The notes beneath the pieces were generated by a model. The model saw only the letters and a list, made by a program, of their open reading frames with translations. It did no database searches and had not been told where the DNA came from. DNA of 29,650 nt, taken from the NCBI GenBank assembly GCA_042088665.1, contig JBELMB010000052.1, positions 1 to 29,650 on the forward strand, given 5' to 3'. Positions 1 to 8,284 of the stretch are shown piece after piece. Position numbers and translations under genes: made by a program. Source of the DNA: JBELMB01 sp042088665 (GTDB lineage: Bacteria; Pseudomonadota; Alphaproteobacteria; Rhodobacterales; Rhodobacteraceae). Every line of letters starts with the position of its first letter. The first letter of the stretch is position 1.

Positions 1-11
1 CGGGGGGCGTC

Positions 12-1667
12 TCAGGCAAAACTGCCATGGCAGAACCAGCCCGACGAAAGCGCCCCGCCATGGGCGTAGAACAGCCACAGGCGGTCGCCATGGTCCGTTT
101 CCACCCGCCAGTAGTCGCGCGGGCCAGAGCGCCAGGCCGGGTCGTCAAACCACCATTCCGGTGCGATGCGTTCCGGCCCCGTGGCGCCAGCGGCCTGCCA
201 GTCGCGCCCCCGCCAGCGAAAGCGCTCTGGCAGGCGCGGGGCATCGGGGGCGGTGACCGGTTCCGGCGGCCAAAGCAGGAGCGGCCGCGGTAGCGGTGAG
301 CGGGGCCAGTCCAGCACTGGCTCTGACCATGCGGCGGCCAGCGTCTGGGCGGCCTTTTCGGGGATGTGGCTGTCGGCAGGGTTCCGGCGGGTGATCGATT
401 CCATCCCGAGACGTGCGCCCAGTCGCCCGATCAGATCCTCCATCACGGCACCCTGATCGCGCCTGCGGGCCCCAAGGGCGGCGGCTTCGGCGTGGCCGGC
501 GTTGCTGCGGGCATGCAGCGGTTCGGTCTGCACCGCCTCCAGCCGCAGCATGTCGATGCCGGGGCCTGCGTCGATGTCGGGGATCTTCAGCCGGACCAGG
601 GGCATGATTCGATGCGCCTGATCACTGGCGCGGGCCAGCGTGACCTGCTGCCATTGCATGCCGTGATCGCAAAGATATGCCTCCAGCCGCAGGATCCGAA
701 CGCCTTGCCCACGGGCCTTCAGCCGCTTGCAGAGCTGTTCGGACATGCGCAGGGCGGCTTCGGCGACGTCGTCCTCCAGCCCGATGGGATCGGGAAAGGA
801 CATGCGCACGGCAAACCGGTCCGGCGGCGAGGTGGGAGAGATCGGTTCCGGCGCGCTGCCAGTCGCCTGATCGAGCCGATCCACAAGACCGCGGCCAAAG
901 CGGCGGGCGAGGGGGGCGCGGGGCTGGCCCAGCAGATCCTCGATCCGGCGCAGGCCGAGGCGGGTCAGCTCCTCCACCGTGTGCTGCGGCAGGCGCAGGG
1001 CCGCCACAGGCAAGGGCGCCAGCGCGCGCCAGGCGGTGCCGGGCGGCGCGATTCGGGCCTGTGCGGCGGCCCCGGCCCTTTGCGCAGGCGCCGCGCCGCC
1101 GCGTTCCCAATGTCGCCACTTGCCAGCCTTGGCGCGGGTTGCGGGGGCCTCCTGGTCGATGGCATCGCCAGAGCGGTGCGTCACCCTGTCCTGCCGCGTG
1201 TAGCGGGCCAGAGCCCAGGCCGCGCCCAGCGTATCGGCAAGGCCGGGCCGCGCGGTCAGCCCGAGATCGGCACAGTCGAGGGTGATCTGCGTGCACAGCG
1301 CGACCTCCCCGCCAAAGAGATGCGCGCAGCCGGTCAGGTCGATCACCAGCGAATCGCTTGGCTCTACCGCGACCCAAGGGGAAAACTTTCCCGCCCAGCG
1401 GTGCAGGGTGTTCAGGAAGGCGCGCTCTCGGTGTGGTTGGGCGGGCCGGGTCACCAGATCGGCGCAGACCGCATGGGCATCGCGCAGGGGCTGACCGGCA
1501 TACAGCCCGGCCTCGGATCCCTTTTCCGACAGCGCGCCAAGCACTTGGGCAGGGCCTTCCTGTGCGACGGTGGCAAAGGGCAGGGCCGCAAGATGTGGTT
1601 CGGCCCGAAGCCAGCGTTCGGCGCCGAGGCGGGGAAACCAGAGCGAGAGGATACGGCGGTTGGGCAT
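12..1667 (-). CDS. imuB: ImuB, Y-family polymerase-like mutasome protein
   Basis: ImuB is the adaptor of the ImuA/ImuB/DnaE2 translesion mutasome, a catalytically inactive relative of DinB. The N-terminal motif SLWFPRLGAERW (about residues 8-19 from the ATG) stands where active Y-family enzymes carry the first metal-binding Asp. EPSDSLVIDLTG replaces the usual SIDE motif, so the acidic catalytic residues are missing, as expected for ImuB. A thumb-like helix-hairpin-helix (ELTRLGLRRIEDLLG) follows a charged, Ala/Arg-rich insertion. The C-terminal tail ends in WFCHGSFA. The ATG at 1667 gives MPNRRILSLWF; an in-frame GTG at 1676 adds three residues. Neither start has a clear Shine-Dalgarno sequence. 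An SOS box lies about 60 bp upstream. No imuA ORF lies between the box and the gene. dnaE2 would be expected beyond the left edge, which cannot be seen. Family assignment is confident; function is from family knowledge. Confidence 0.9.
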   Translation of the reverse strand: MPNRRILSLWFPRLGAERWLRAEPHLAALPFATVAQEGPAQVLGALSEKGSEAGLYAGQPLRDAHAVCADLVTRPAQPHRERAFLNTLHRWAGKFSPWVAVEPSDSLVIDLTGCAHLFGGEVALCTQITLDCADLGLTARPGLADTLGAAWALARYTRQDRVTHRSGDAIDQEAPATRAKAGKWRHWERGGAAPAQRAGAAAQARIAPPGTAWRALAPLPVAALRLPQHTVEELTRLGLRRIEDLLGQPRAPLARRFGRGLVDRLDQATGSAPEPISPTSPPDRFAVRMSFPDPIGLEDDVAEAALRMSEQLCKRLKARGQGVRILRLEAYLCDHGMQWQQVTLARASDQAHRIMPLVRLKIPDIDAGPGIDMLRLEAVQTEPLHARSNAGHAEAAALGARRRDQGAVMEDLIGRLGARLGMESITRRNPADSHIPEKAAQTLAAAWSEPVLDWPRSPLPRPLLLWPPEPVTAPDAPRLPERFRWRGRDWQAAGATGPERIAPEWWFDDPAWRSGPRDYWRVETDHGDRLWLFYAHGGALSSGWFCHGSFA

Positions 1668-1727
1668 GGGGGACACGGGGATTGGAGGCGGCGACTGGAC
1701 GTAATGAGGGACACGGGCGAACTACAT

Positions 1728-1742
1728 GTTCTTCTTTTGTTC
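1728..1742 (-). promoter_or_regulatory. LexA (SOS) box upstream of imuB
   Basis: The plus strand reads GTTC at 1728-1731, seven bases, then GTTC at 1739-1742. This is exactly the alphaproteobacterial LexA operator GTTC-N7-GTTC (GAAC-N7-GAAC on the imuB strand). It sits 60-75 bp upstream of the imuB start, where a LexA operator over the promoter belongs. A further GAAC at 1719-1722 flanks it. Confidence 0.8.
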
Positions 1743-1928
1743 TAATGATCAGAGATCGGGGAGTCGAGTCCATGCAAACCGTTGTGGGACTGGCGGAAGC
1801 CTTGATGGCAACACCTGCAGCCCCACCCCATTTCAAACCAAACGCACCAGCGGCGCCCGGCAAAACCGGGCCCTCTGGCGCAGGTTCCAAAGGGTCAGAT
1901 TCCAAAATTATATTATGAAAATATTGCC

Positions 1929-2645
1929 TTAGAACCCAGATGCCGCTGCCCGATGTTCTGCAGCGCGGCGCGTCTGCGCCTCCATCATAGTCGACAGATC
2001 TGCCATCTGCTCGTTCAACCGCCGGGACCAGCCGTCCAATGTATAGGCCATAGCGGTGTTGTAGGCCTTGCTCATGCCTGTTTCCCCGCGGGCATGCATG
2101 CGGAACATGTCCCGGGCCGACAGGACCGCCTCTTGCGCCTCCGTCAATTTCTGCATCTCGAAGGCAGAGGGGGACAAGGCCACACGGCTGCGGTCGAACC
2201 CATTGCGCAGAACATCAGTGGTGGGGGCGCCCGGTCCTTTCAGCGCCTGTTGCAAGGTGACCGACATGCTGAGCGTCCCTCTTGCCACGGCCCGTTCGAC
2301 CAAGGCAGCGCGGGTCACCGGGCCATCCTCCATCACGCGGGAGAGCAGCGCGGCAGGCGCGCCACGCCCCTCTTCCAGCAGATCCTGCGCAAGCGCGTGA
2401 TCAAAACGGCCATCGCTGCCAAACAGCGCCTCCAGCCGCGACACCCCCGGAGGCGCGCCCGACAACAGGAGATCCGCCGCCAGTTCCGCCACGCGCACCC
2501 GCACCGATTCGTTTTCCTGGGGCCGGGCGGTGGTCTGCAAGACCGGGGTCAAACCGCCATCAGATTGGGTCAATTGCTTGCGCTGCAGGGGGGTAAGGTC
2601 GCGGGGCTGCGCCATCGCTTGCGCAGAAGGTGTCACGGTCAGCAT
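1929..2645 (-). CDS. hypothetical protein, 238 aa
   Basis: I do not recognise this protein. It has no signal peptide or membrane segment and is rich in Ala, Leu, Arg and Glu, so it is probably a mainly helical cytoplasmic protein. The N-terminal 45 residues are polar and Gln/Thr-rich. The last 60 residues (AYTLDGWSRRLNEQMADL, then a Met/Arg/Ala-rich tail) look like amphipathic helix or coiled coil. The ATG at 2645 is supported by GGAGG four bases upstream. A TTAA-N7-TTAA site lies 47-61 bp upstream of the start, suggesting CtrA control and hence a possible link to motility, cell cycle or gene-transfer-agent functions; that link is inference only. The gene is divergent from the formaldehyde dehydrogenase. 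Its 3' end faces the imuB promoter region. Confidence 0.75.
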   Translation of the reverse strand: MLTVTPSAQAMAQPRDLTPLQRKQLTQSDGGLTPVLQTTARPQENESVRVRVAELAADLLLSGAPPGVSRLEALFGSDGRFDHALAQDLLEEGRGAPAALLSRVMEDGPVTRAALVERAVARGTLSMSVTLQQALKGPGAPTTDVLRNGFDRSRVALSPSAFEMQKLTEAQEAVLSARDMFRMHARGETGMSKAYNTAMAYTLDGWSRRLNEQMADLSTMMEAQTRRAAEHRAAASGF

Positions 2646-2691
2646 TCTGCCTCCAATAGATCGTTACGCCGCGCAGCATGCGGTCGCGCCT

Positions 2692-2706
2692 TTAAAATCC
2701 CATTAA
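2692..2706 (-). promoter_or_regulatory. CtrA-like binding site (TTAA-N7-TTAA)
   Basis: TTAA at 2692-2695 and TTAA at 2703-2706 are separated by exactly seven bases, the core spacing of the CtrA response-regulator site. It lies 47-61 bp upstream of the 238-aa gene start and about 120 bp from the divergent adhC start. In GC-rich DNA (A and T each about 0.18) this eight-base match is expected about 0.03 times per 30 kb. Control by CtrA is inferred. Confidence 0.5.
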
Positions 2707-2826
2707 GCCAGATCGGTGGTACGCAGTCTTGCAGCGCGACACGGTTTGACGCAGTGTCACGCTCAGGACAGGACATCGATGACGCGCCCCAACATCAAAG
2801 GGGCGCACTACGGGAGGAAAAGTGAC

Positions 2827-3939
2827 ATGCGGACACGTGCGGCGGTTGCGCTGGAGGCGGGCAAGCCTCTGGAGGTCATGGAAGTGAACCTTGACGGCCC
2901 CAAGGCCGGAGAGGTTCTGGTCGAGATCAAGGCGACCGGCATTTGCCACACCGACGAATTCACGCTTTCGGGTGCCGATCCGGAGGGCATGTTCCCGGCG
3001 ATCCTCGGCCACGAAGGCGCGGGTGTCGTGATGGAGGTGGGCGAAGGCGTGACCTCGCTGAAGCCGGGTGATCACGTGATCCCCCTCTACACCCCCGAAT
3101 GCCGGGAGTGTGAATACTGCCTGCACCCCAAGACAAACCTGTGTCAGGCGATCCGTTCGACACAGGGGGCGGGCGTGATGCCTGATGGCACCTCGCGCTT
3201 TTCCATGCTCGATGGGACGCCGATCCTGCATTACATGGGCTGCTCGACCTTCGCGAACCACACGGTTCTGCCCGAAATCGCGCTGGCCAAGATCAACCCC
3301 GACGCCCCGTTCGACAAGGTTTGCTATATCGGCTGTGGCGTGACCACCGGCATCGGTGCCGTGATCAACACCGCCAAGGTGGAGATCGGCTCGCGCGCGA
3401 TTGTCTTTGGTCTTGGCGGCATCGGTCTGAACGTGATCCAGGGCCTGCGGATGGCCGGTGCGGACCAGATCGTCGGCGTTGACCTGAACAACGACAAGAA
3501 ACCCATGGCCGAACATTTCGGCATGACGGATTTCGTGAACCCCTCCGAGGTCGAAGGCGATCTGGTGCCCTACCTCGTGGATCTGACGAAGGGCGGCGCG
3601 GACTACACCTTTGACGCCACTGGCAACGTGGGCGTGATGCGTGCGGCGCTGGAAGCAGCGCATAAGGGCTGGGGTGAATCGATCATCATCGGCGTGGCTC
3701 CGGCGGGGGCAGAGATTGCGACCCGGCCGTTCCAGCTGGTGACGGGCCGCACGTGGAAAGGCACGGCCTTTGGTGGCGCGCGCGGGCGCACCGACGTGCC
3801 GAAGATCGTGGACTGGTACATGGAAGGCAAGATCGAGATCGACCCGATGATCACGCATACACTGTCTCTGGACGACATCAACAAGGGCTTTGACCTGATG
3901 CATTCCGGTGAATCGATCCGCTCTGTCGTGGTCTACTGA
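2827..3939 (+). CDS. adhC: S-(hydroxymethyl)glutathione dehydrogenase / class III alcohol dehydrogenase
   Basis: This zinc-dependent dehydrogenase oxidises S-hydroxymethylglutathione (formed from formaldehyde and GSH) to S-formylglutathione with NAD+; it can also reduce S-nitrosoglutathione. Its 370 aa match the class III ADH length. Catalytic zinc ligands are C40 (TGICHTDE), H62 in GHEGAG and C170 (GCGVTTGIGA). The structural zinc lobe has C92, C95, C98 and C106 (ECRECEYCLHPKTNLC). The NAD-binding GLGGIG is at 195-200 with an Asp at the end of the following strand (GVDL), favouring NAD. The ATG at 2827 was chosen because GGGAGG (2812-2817) precedes it and homology begins there; the frame stays open upstream to 2716. 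The next enzyme of the pathway, FghA, is encoded separately at 18570-19400. An intrinsic terminator follows. Also named frmA or flhA in other bacteria. Confidence 0.95.
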   Translation: MRTRAAVALEAGKPLEVMEVNLDGPKAGEVLVEIKATGICHTDEFTLSGADPEGMFPAILGHEGAGVVMEVGEGVTSLKPGDHVIPLYTPECRECEYCLHPKTNLCQAIRSTQGAGVMPDGTSRFSMLDGTPILHYMGCSTFANHTVLPEIALAKINPDAPFDKVCYIGCGVTTGIGAVINTAKVEIGSRAIVFGLGGIGLNVIQGLRMAGADQIVGVDLNNDKKPMAEHFGMTDFVNPSEVEGDLVPYLVDLTKGGADYTFDATGNVGVMRAALEAAHKGWGESIIIGVAPAGAEIATRPFQLVTGRTWKGTAFGGARGRTDVPKIVDWYMEGKIEIDPMITHTLSLDDINKGFDLMHSGESIRSVVVY

Positions 3940-3975
3940 TATCGCGCCACTCGCTTTGCCGACATGACACCACCG

Positions 3976-4009
3976 CGCCGTCGCCTTTCCCGGGCGGCGG
4001 CGTTTTCTT
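3976..4009 (+). terminator. intrinsic terminator after adhC
   Basis: A 10-bp GC stem (3976-3985 pairing with 3993-4002, one G-U pair) with a short loop is followed by TTTTCTT. It lies 36 bp after the adhC stop and just before the 3' end of the convergent RTX gene. Confidence 0.7.
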
Positions 4010-4033
4010 GTCGTTCACTTGCCGGATGCTCGC

Positions 4034-6181
4034 CTAGAACGGCAGGTCGCCGAAGTCGCCGAAGGGCGGCTCGTCCATGACAAAGATATGCAGGTCGCCG
4101 GTGGTCAGCGTGGTGTCCGAAAAGCGGATCGTTTCGACGTCGGACATGCTGATCGTGCCGGTATCGGTGAGCATGACAAGTCCGTCGTCCATATGCATGA
4201 AGGACACCTGTTCAAGGCTGTAGTCGACGCTGATCGTGTCATCCCCACTGCCGCCGAACACACGGTCCTCGCCACCAAGCAAGACAAATTCGTCCTCGCC
4301 CGCGCCGCCATGCAGGGTGTCATTGCCCAGCCCGTCGACAAGGTAGTCGTCGCCTCCGTCGCCGATCAGGAAATCCTCGCCATGCCCACCCTTGAGCGTG
4401 TCGTTGGCCTCACCGCCGCGCAGGGTGTCATTGCCCTGTTTGCCGATCAGGGCATCCGCCCCGACACCGCCCTTGAGCACGTCATTGCTGGCGGTGCCCT
4501 GCTGGCTGGCGCTGCGCTCGACCACCACTTCGACAAAGTCATAGGGCAGCAGATCAACGGTCACGAGGCCGGTGTCCAGATAGTTGCCGTTAAACTGCGT
4601 CGCCAGCGCATCGACGTCAATCTCCGTGGCAAAGTAATAGTCGTCGATGCTGGTGGGATTGGCCGTCAGCGCGATGATGCTATGGAACGTCGGAATGTAA
4701 GTCTGAAAGACGCCGTTGCCCTTGTCCTTCAGATGATTGGCGTTGTCGGGGTCAAAGAAGGCCAGTGTGGCCAGCAGGTCGGCCTCTTCCTGATCGATGA
4801 TCCGTCGGCCGATGCGGTTTTTGCCGTCTGCGTCCGCCATGTCTGACAATCCGTCGGACGTGCTTTGGTCGATGGAGACATGTGTGACCTGCACGTCCAA
4901 TGCGTCGGTCAGGAAAGGCGAGATGTGCAGCGTCACGTCAGCCCGGTTCAGATCGCGGAGCGTCAGGTAAAAGACGTCGTGATAGGCGCTGGAATAGAGG
5001 TTCACCTCGACGTTGTTGTTGCTGCCGGTGCTGTTGGACGAGATGCTCTCGTAGCGCTCTGCGACACCGGTGATGCTGCTGTTGGGACGCAGCTGATCGG
5101 CCATCATCTGAAAGGCTGTGCCGCCAAGGGTCAGGTCGACCTCATCCACTTGCCGGTTGCCGGCAATGTTCGATCCGGTGCGGTGCTGCAACGGCCAGAC
5201 AAAGGCGTCCTGCACCCCCGCCTGCACCATGAATTCCATCTGCTCCAGCAGGATCCCGGCACTTGCGGCGCCGAGCTGGTTGTAGTTGCTGGCCAGCACG
5301 TTCCATTCGGTGACGTAAAGCTCCACGTCGTGGCCGAGATGGTCGCTGAAACTGGCGATCCGGGTGTCAAGGCTGCGGCCTTCCTGGTGATCGTGCTCAA
5401 AGGCCTGATCGTCATCATGCGCCTTGTTGTAATAGTAATGCGCCACCCCGCCGTCGACCGCAGCCTTGGCGCGCCCGTTCAGCCAGGACACGATCGCCTC
5501 GTTGGCCTGATCAAAGGACCCGTTGCCCTTGTATGTGGAGGCCGCGCCCTGGATCTCGCCGATCTGCAAGAGGATCTTGGGCTCCGGCCCGGTCATGCCA
5601 CCGCTGGCTTGCAGATCCTCCATGGCATCGAGGGTTGCGTTGATCACCCGGTTTGCCACGATGCCGTAATCCGTCTCGTTCATCGAAGAGACAAAATCGC
5701 CGTCCGGGTTTTCCTCTGGATGGGTGTCGCGGTTATGGTTCGGATCATAGGTTCCGATGGAGTATTCGTTGCCGATCTCGAAGGCCTCGACCACATCGCC
5801 ATATTCGCTGAGCAGCAGCCGCACAAAGGTCTCCATATCGGCGGCGGGAATGTCGGTCTTGGTGGGCAGGACCACGGTGACCTTGCCTTGTCCTCCTTCG
5901 GTCGCGCTGTCGCGGACCCAGTCAAAGAACCGCGTGACCTCATCGCGCAATTGGCCGTTCTGCAGCTTGGTGATGTTGATGACGTTCTCTGTGCCTCCGC
6001 CGGGATAGCGAAAGTGGTTCAGACCCAGCGTCGTCGCGGCAGAGGCAAAGCCATCGGTGGGGCCGTCATGACCATGGGCGTCGATGTTGACGCTTTGCAG
6101 CGCGTTGGCTCCAAAATGATCCGACTGCACGAACCGTCCGCTGGCGCTGAGATCCGTAAGAGAAACGTTGTAATGGGGCAT
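4034..6181 (-). CDS. secreted RTX protein with clan GH-A glycosidase-like domain
   Basis: A 715-aa protein with two parts. Residues 1-400 resemble a TIM-barrel glycoside hydrolase of clan GH-A: FEIGNEYSIG places a candidate acid/base Glu at E139 and LYVTEWNV a candidate nucleophile at E292, a pattern like GH51/GH79 enzymes. A probable beta-rich region spans 400-560. Residues 563-650 hold hemolysin-type calcium-binding nonapeptides (GGVGADALIG, GNDTLRGG, GEDFLIGDGGDD, GGSGDDTI). There is no N-terminal signal peptide, which fits type I secretion through an uncleaved C-terminal signal; the acidic, Phe-rich tail (PPFGDFGDLPF) fits that too. The ATG at 6181 has AAGGA nine bases upstream; an in-frame TTG at 6190 is less likely. 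No type I exporter or other carbohydrate gene is adjacent, so the substrate is unknown. RTX assignment is strong; enzymatic activity is inferred from two motifs. Confidence 0.85.
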   Translation of the reverse strand: MPHYNVSLTDLSASGRFVQSDHFGANALQSVNIDAHGHDGPTDGFASAATTLGLNHFRYPGGGTENVINITKLQNGQLRDEVTRFFDWVRDSATEGGQGKVTVVLPTKTDIPAADMETFVRLLLSEYGDVVEAFEIGNEYSIGTYDPNHNRDTHPEENPDGDFVSSMNETDYGIVANRVINATLDAMEDLQASGGMTGPEPKILLQIGEIQGAASTYKGNGSFDQANEAIVSWLNGRAKAAVDGGVAHYYYNKAHDDDQAFEHDHQEGRSLDTRIASFSDHLGHDVELYVTEWNVLASNYNQLGAASAGILLEQMEFMVQAGVQDAFVWPLQHRTGSNIAGNRQVDEVDLTLGGTAFQMMADQLRPNSSITGVAERYESISSNSTGSNNNVEVNLYSSAYHDVFYLTLRDLNRADVTLHISPFLTDALDVQVTHVSIDQSTSDGLSDMADADGKNRIGRRIIDQEEADLLATLAFFDPDNANHLKDKGNGVFQTYIPTFHSIIALTANPTSIDDYYFATEIDVDALATQFNGNYLDTGLVTVDLLPYDFVEVVVERSASQQGTASNDVLKGGVGADALIGKQGNDTLRGGEANDTLKGGHGEDFLIGDGGDDYLVDGLGNDTLHGGAGEDEFVLLGGEDRVFGGSGDDTISVDYSLEQVSFMHMDDGLVMLTDTGTISMSDVETIRFSDTTLTTGDLHIFVMDEPPFGDFGDLPF

Positions 6182-6621
6182 GGGCGGCAATCCTTGAACT
6201 GCCCCCTCTTTCCCGGGAAATCGGCGAGGCCCTGCGGTTAAAAAATGGTAATCCCGTGGAGAAAGAATTTGATTTTAGTGAAGTTGGACAGACCCGCGCG
6301 TCCAGGCATCGCGACGACAAGCGGCGGCGGGTTGAGCCGCACGGGACGTGGGGGCGCCATCTGTGTGGGGGCTGTGACGGCAAGACGCTGATAATATGGA
6401 CATATTTCGCCTGTAAAGCGCTGTGCGGAACAGTCCGGGCGCGCGGCCTTGTCATGGGCGGCGGGTCACCGACCCCCGACACCATTCCGCCGGCGGGGGC
6501 GCGCGTTTGTGCCTTTGCCCTGAACGCAGCCCGTGACCGAGGGTCTCAGCCGTGTTTGTGTCACGTGGGGTCTGGGGTTCTGCCCGTGCGGGGCGTATCA
6601 AGACAGGAAAAGGAGGGTCGC
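6182..6621. other. intergenic region between divergent genes
   Basis: This 440-bp gap separates the divergent RTX and NYN genes and must carry both promoters. The plus frame stays open from 6256 into the NYN gene, but that stretch has no protein-like composition or family resemblance and a strong ribosome-binding site marks the start at 6622. An imperfect CtrA-like sequence (TTAA at 6238, second half TAAT) lies 57 bp upstream of the RTX start. I see no convincing hairpin or -35/-10 pair. Confidence 0.5.
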
Positions 6622-7317
6622 ATGACCAAATCCAACTTGCTGGCAGTGTTGATCGACGGCGACAATACCTCGCCGAAATATGCCAAGGCGCTCTTTGACG
6701 AGATCGCCACGCTGGGCGAGGCCTCCGTCCGGCGGGTCTATGGTGACTTTTCCTCTTCGCAGATGAACGGATGGTCAAAGGTGCAGGCGGATTTCGGCAT
6801 CGTGCCGCATCACCAGCCCGCCAATACGGTGGGCAAGAACGCCTCGGACATTGCTTTGGTGATCGATGCGATGGACCTGATGCATTCGGGACGGTTCGAC
6901 GGCTTTGTTCTGGTGTCGTCGGACAGTGATTTCACCCGGTTGGCCAGCCGCGTGCGCGAACAGGGTGTCGATGTCTTTGGCATGGGTATGAAAAAGACCC
7001 CGGATGCCTTTCGCAAGGCCTGCAAGCGGTTCATCTATCTTGAGAACATCGATCAGGCGCCAGAGCGCGAAGCCCCCGCCGACAAGCGCAACACGACCGA
7101 GGCACGAGACCTGATCTTCAAGGCGATGGACCAGATCGATCAGGACGACGACTGGTATCGGCTGGGCGACATCGGTCAGGTCATCACCGCCGCCAACCCG
7201 GATTTTGACACGCGCAGCTATGGCAAGCGCAAGCTGTCGGATCTGGTCAAGGCGTTGAAAGTCTTTGAGACGCGGACATCCAGCAGCAACCAGCTTTTGG
7301 TGCGGCGACAGGACTGA
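6622..7317 (+). CDS. NYN domain protein with C-terminal OST-HTH/LOTUS domain
   Basis: A 231-aa protein. Residues 1-145 form a NYN (PIN-like, LabA/DUF88) domain. LIDGDNTS (D12, D14), RRVYGDFSS, the DIALVIDAMDL segment and VLVSSDSDF supply the acidic residues expected of a metal-dependent RNase fold. After a short linker, about residues 158-231 (from TEARDLIFKAM through YGKRKLSDLVKALKVFE) match an OST-HTH/LOTUS RNA-binding winged helix. The family is thought to bind or cleave RNA; the targets are unknown here. The start at 6622 follows AAGGAGG (6610-6616). It converges with the AEC transporter gene, with only 7 bp between the stop codons and no visible terminator. Confidence 0.88.
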   Translation: MTKSNLLAVLIDGDNTSPKYAKALFDEIATLGEASVRRVYGDFSSSQMNGWSKVQADFGIVPHHQPANTVGKNASDIALVIDAMDLMHSGRFDGFVLVSSDSDFTRLASRVREQGVDVFGMGMKKTPDAFRKACKRFIYLENIDQAPEREAPADKRNTTEARDLIFKAMDQIDQDDDWYRLGDIGQVITAANPDFDTRSYGKRKLSDLVKALKVFETRTSSSNQLLVRRQD

Positions 7318-7324
7318 TGCCGGA

Positions 7325-8254
7325 TCACTGCGGTGCGACGGTGGCGATCACGAGGCTGACGGTGACGATGCTGACCGCGGTCGACACAAGGATCGCGGCA
7401 GAGACGCGCTGGGGCGCGATACCATAGTGCTGCGCAAGGATAAAGACATTGCCCGCCACGGGCAGCGCCGCGGCAGAGACGGCGACCGCGGCGACATAGG
7501 GGCTGGTCGGGAAAAAGACATAGACCCCAAGGCCAACAAACAACGGATGCAGCACCAGCTTTGCAAAGGAAAGCCAGACCGCGATCTGCAATCGCTCGGC
7601 TGACTTGGACGCCAGCGAGGCGCCAATGGCAAAGAGCGCGCCGGGGGTGGCCGCGGCCCCCAGCGTCGAAAAAAAGCTGTCCGCCACTGCAGGCAACCCC
7701 AACCCCGAGGCAGAGATCACAAGCCCGAGACCGATGGACCCGATCATCGGGTTCTTGAGCAAGCCGATGGCCAGCGTCTTGACGATGGCGAGCGACATCT
7801 GACCTTCGCGCGCGGCGGTCACGATCAACGTCAGCACAGAGGAAAACACGATCAGGTCGATGGAGAGAATCAGGATGATCGGTCCGACCGCCTCTTGCCC
7901 CATCAACAGCGCCAGCATGGGCACGCCCAGAAACCCGGTGTTGCCGATGGCTGCACATTGCGCCTCGATCGATGCGGTGGGCGTGTCCTGCGCGCGGGCA
8001 AAGGCCACCAGCAGACCAATCGCCCATGTGACCGCAGTGCCCCAGAGGTAGGCCGAGGCCAGCCGTGGATCAAAGATCTCGGTCCAGCTCAGGTTCGCAC
8101 TGAACCGGAACAGCATCGCTGGCAGCGCAAAATAGAACACGAAGCGTGTCAGGTGGGCGGTGGCGTCAGCGGAGAAAAACTGACTGCGCGCGGCGCCGAA
8201 TCCCAAACCGATCAGCGCAAAAAACGGCAGCGTTTTGAGGAAGATCTCCAGCAT
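7325..8254 (-). CDS. AEC family transporter
   Basis: A 309-aa hydrophobic protein with about ten membrane segments in two halves, matching the auxin efflux carrier (AEC) family of the inner membrane. It begins MLEIFLKTLPFFALIGLGFG. Family signs include the YFALPAMLF segment in the first half, QCAAIGNTGFLGVPM near the middle, and NPMIGSIGLGLVISASGL. Bacterial members export or import small carboxylates such as malonate, or other anions; the substrate cannot be read from sequence. It lies 30 bp downstream of the PAS protein gene on the same strand, so the two may be co-transcribed. Only a weak ribosome-binding site (GGA) precedes the ATG. Confidence 0.88.
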   Translation of the reverse strand: MLEIFLKTLPFFALIGLGFGAARSQFFSADATAHLTRFVFYFALPAMLFRFSANLSWTEIFDPRLASAYLWGTAVTWAIGLLVAFARAQDTPTASIEAQCAAIGNTGFLGVPMLALLMGQEAVGPIILILSIDLIVFSSVLTLIVTAAREGQMSLAIVKTLAIGLLKNPMIGSIGLGLVISASGLGLPAVADSFFSTLGAAATPGALFAIGASLASKSAERLQIAVWLSFAKLVLHPLFVGLGVYVFFPTSPYVAAVAVSAAALPVAGNVFILAQHYGIAPQRVSAAILVSTAVSIVTVSLVIATVAPQ

Positions 8255-8284
8255 GTTCCGGGGATAACACGGCGCTGTTGGGCG

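Noticed and set aside
1719..1731. GAAC-N5-GTTC inverted repeat beside the LexA box, resembling Gram-positive SOS boxes
   Set aside because: The spacing does not fit, and the direct repeat GTTC-N7-GTTC explains the site.
366..1745. 459-codon plus-strand open frame opposite imuB
   Set aside because: The imuB strand carries clear family motifs; this frame is compositional.
1855..1871. GCCCGG-CAAAA-CCGGGC hairpin as a terminator for the 238-aa gene
   Set aside because: No T tract on either strand, and it lies 58 bp beyond the stop; could be chance in GC-rich DNA.
2692..3903. 403-codon minus-strand open frame opposite adhC
   Set aside because: Antisense shadow of a complete class III alcohol dehydrogenase.
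4865..6241. 458-codon plus-strand open frame opposite the RTX gene
   Set aside because: Antisense to a protein with recognisable glycosidase and RTX motifs; no ribosome-binding site or family.
6238..6252. Third CtrA-like site upstream of the RTX gene
   Set aside because: The first half is TTAA but the second reads TAAT, so only a partial match.
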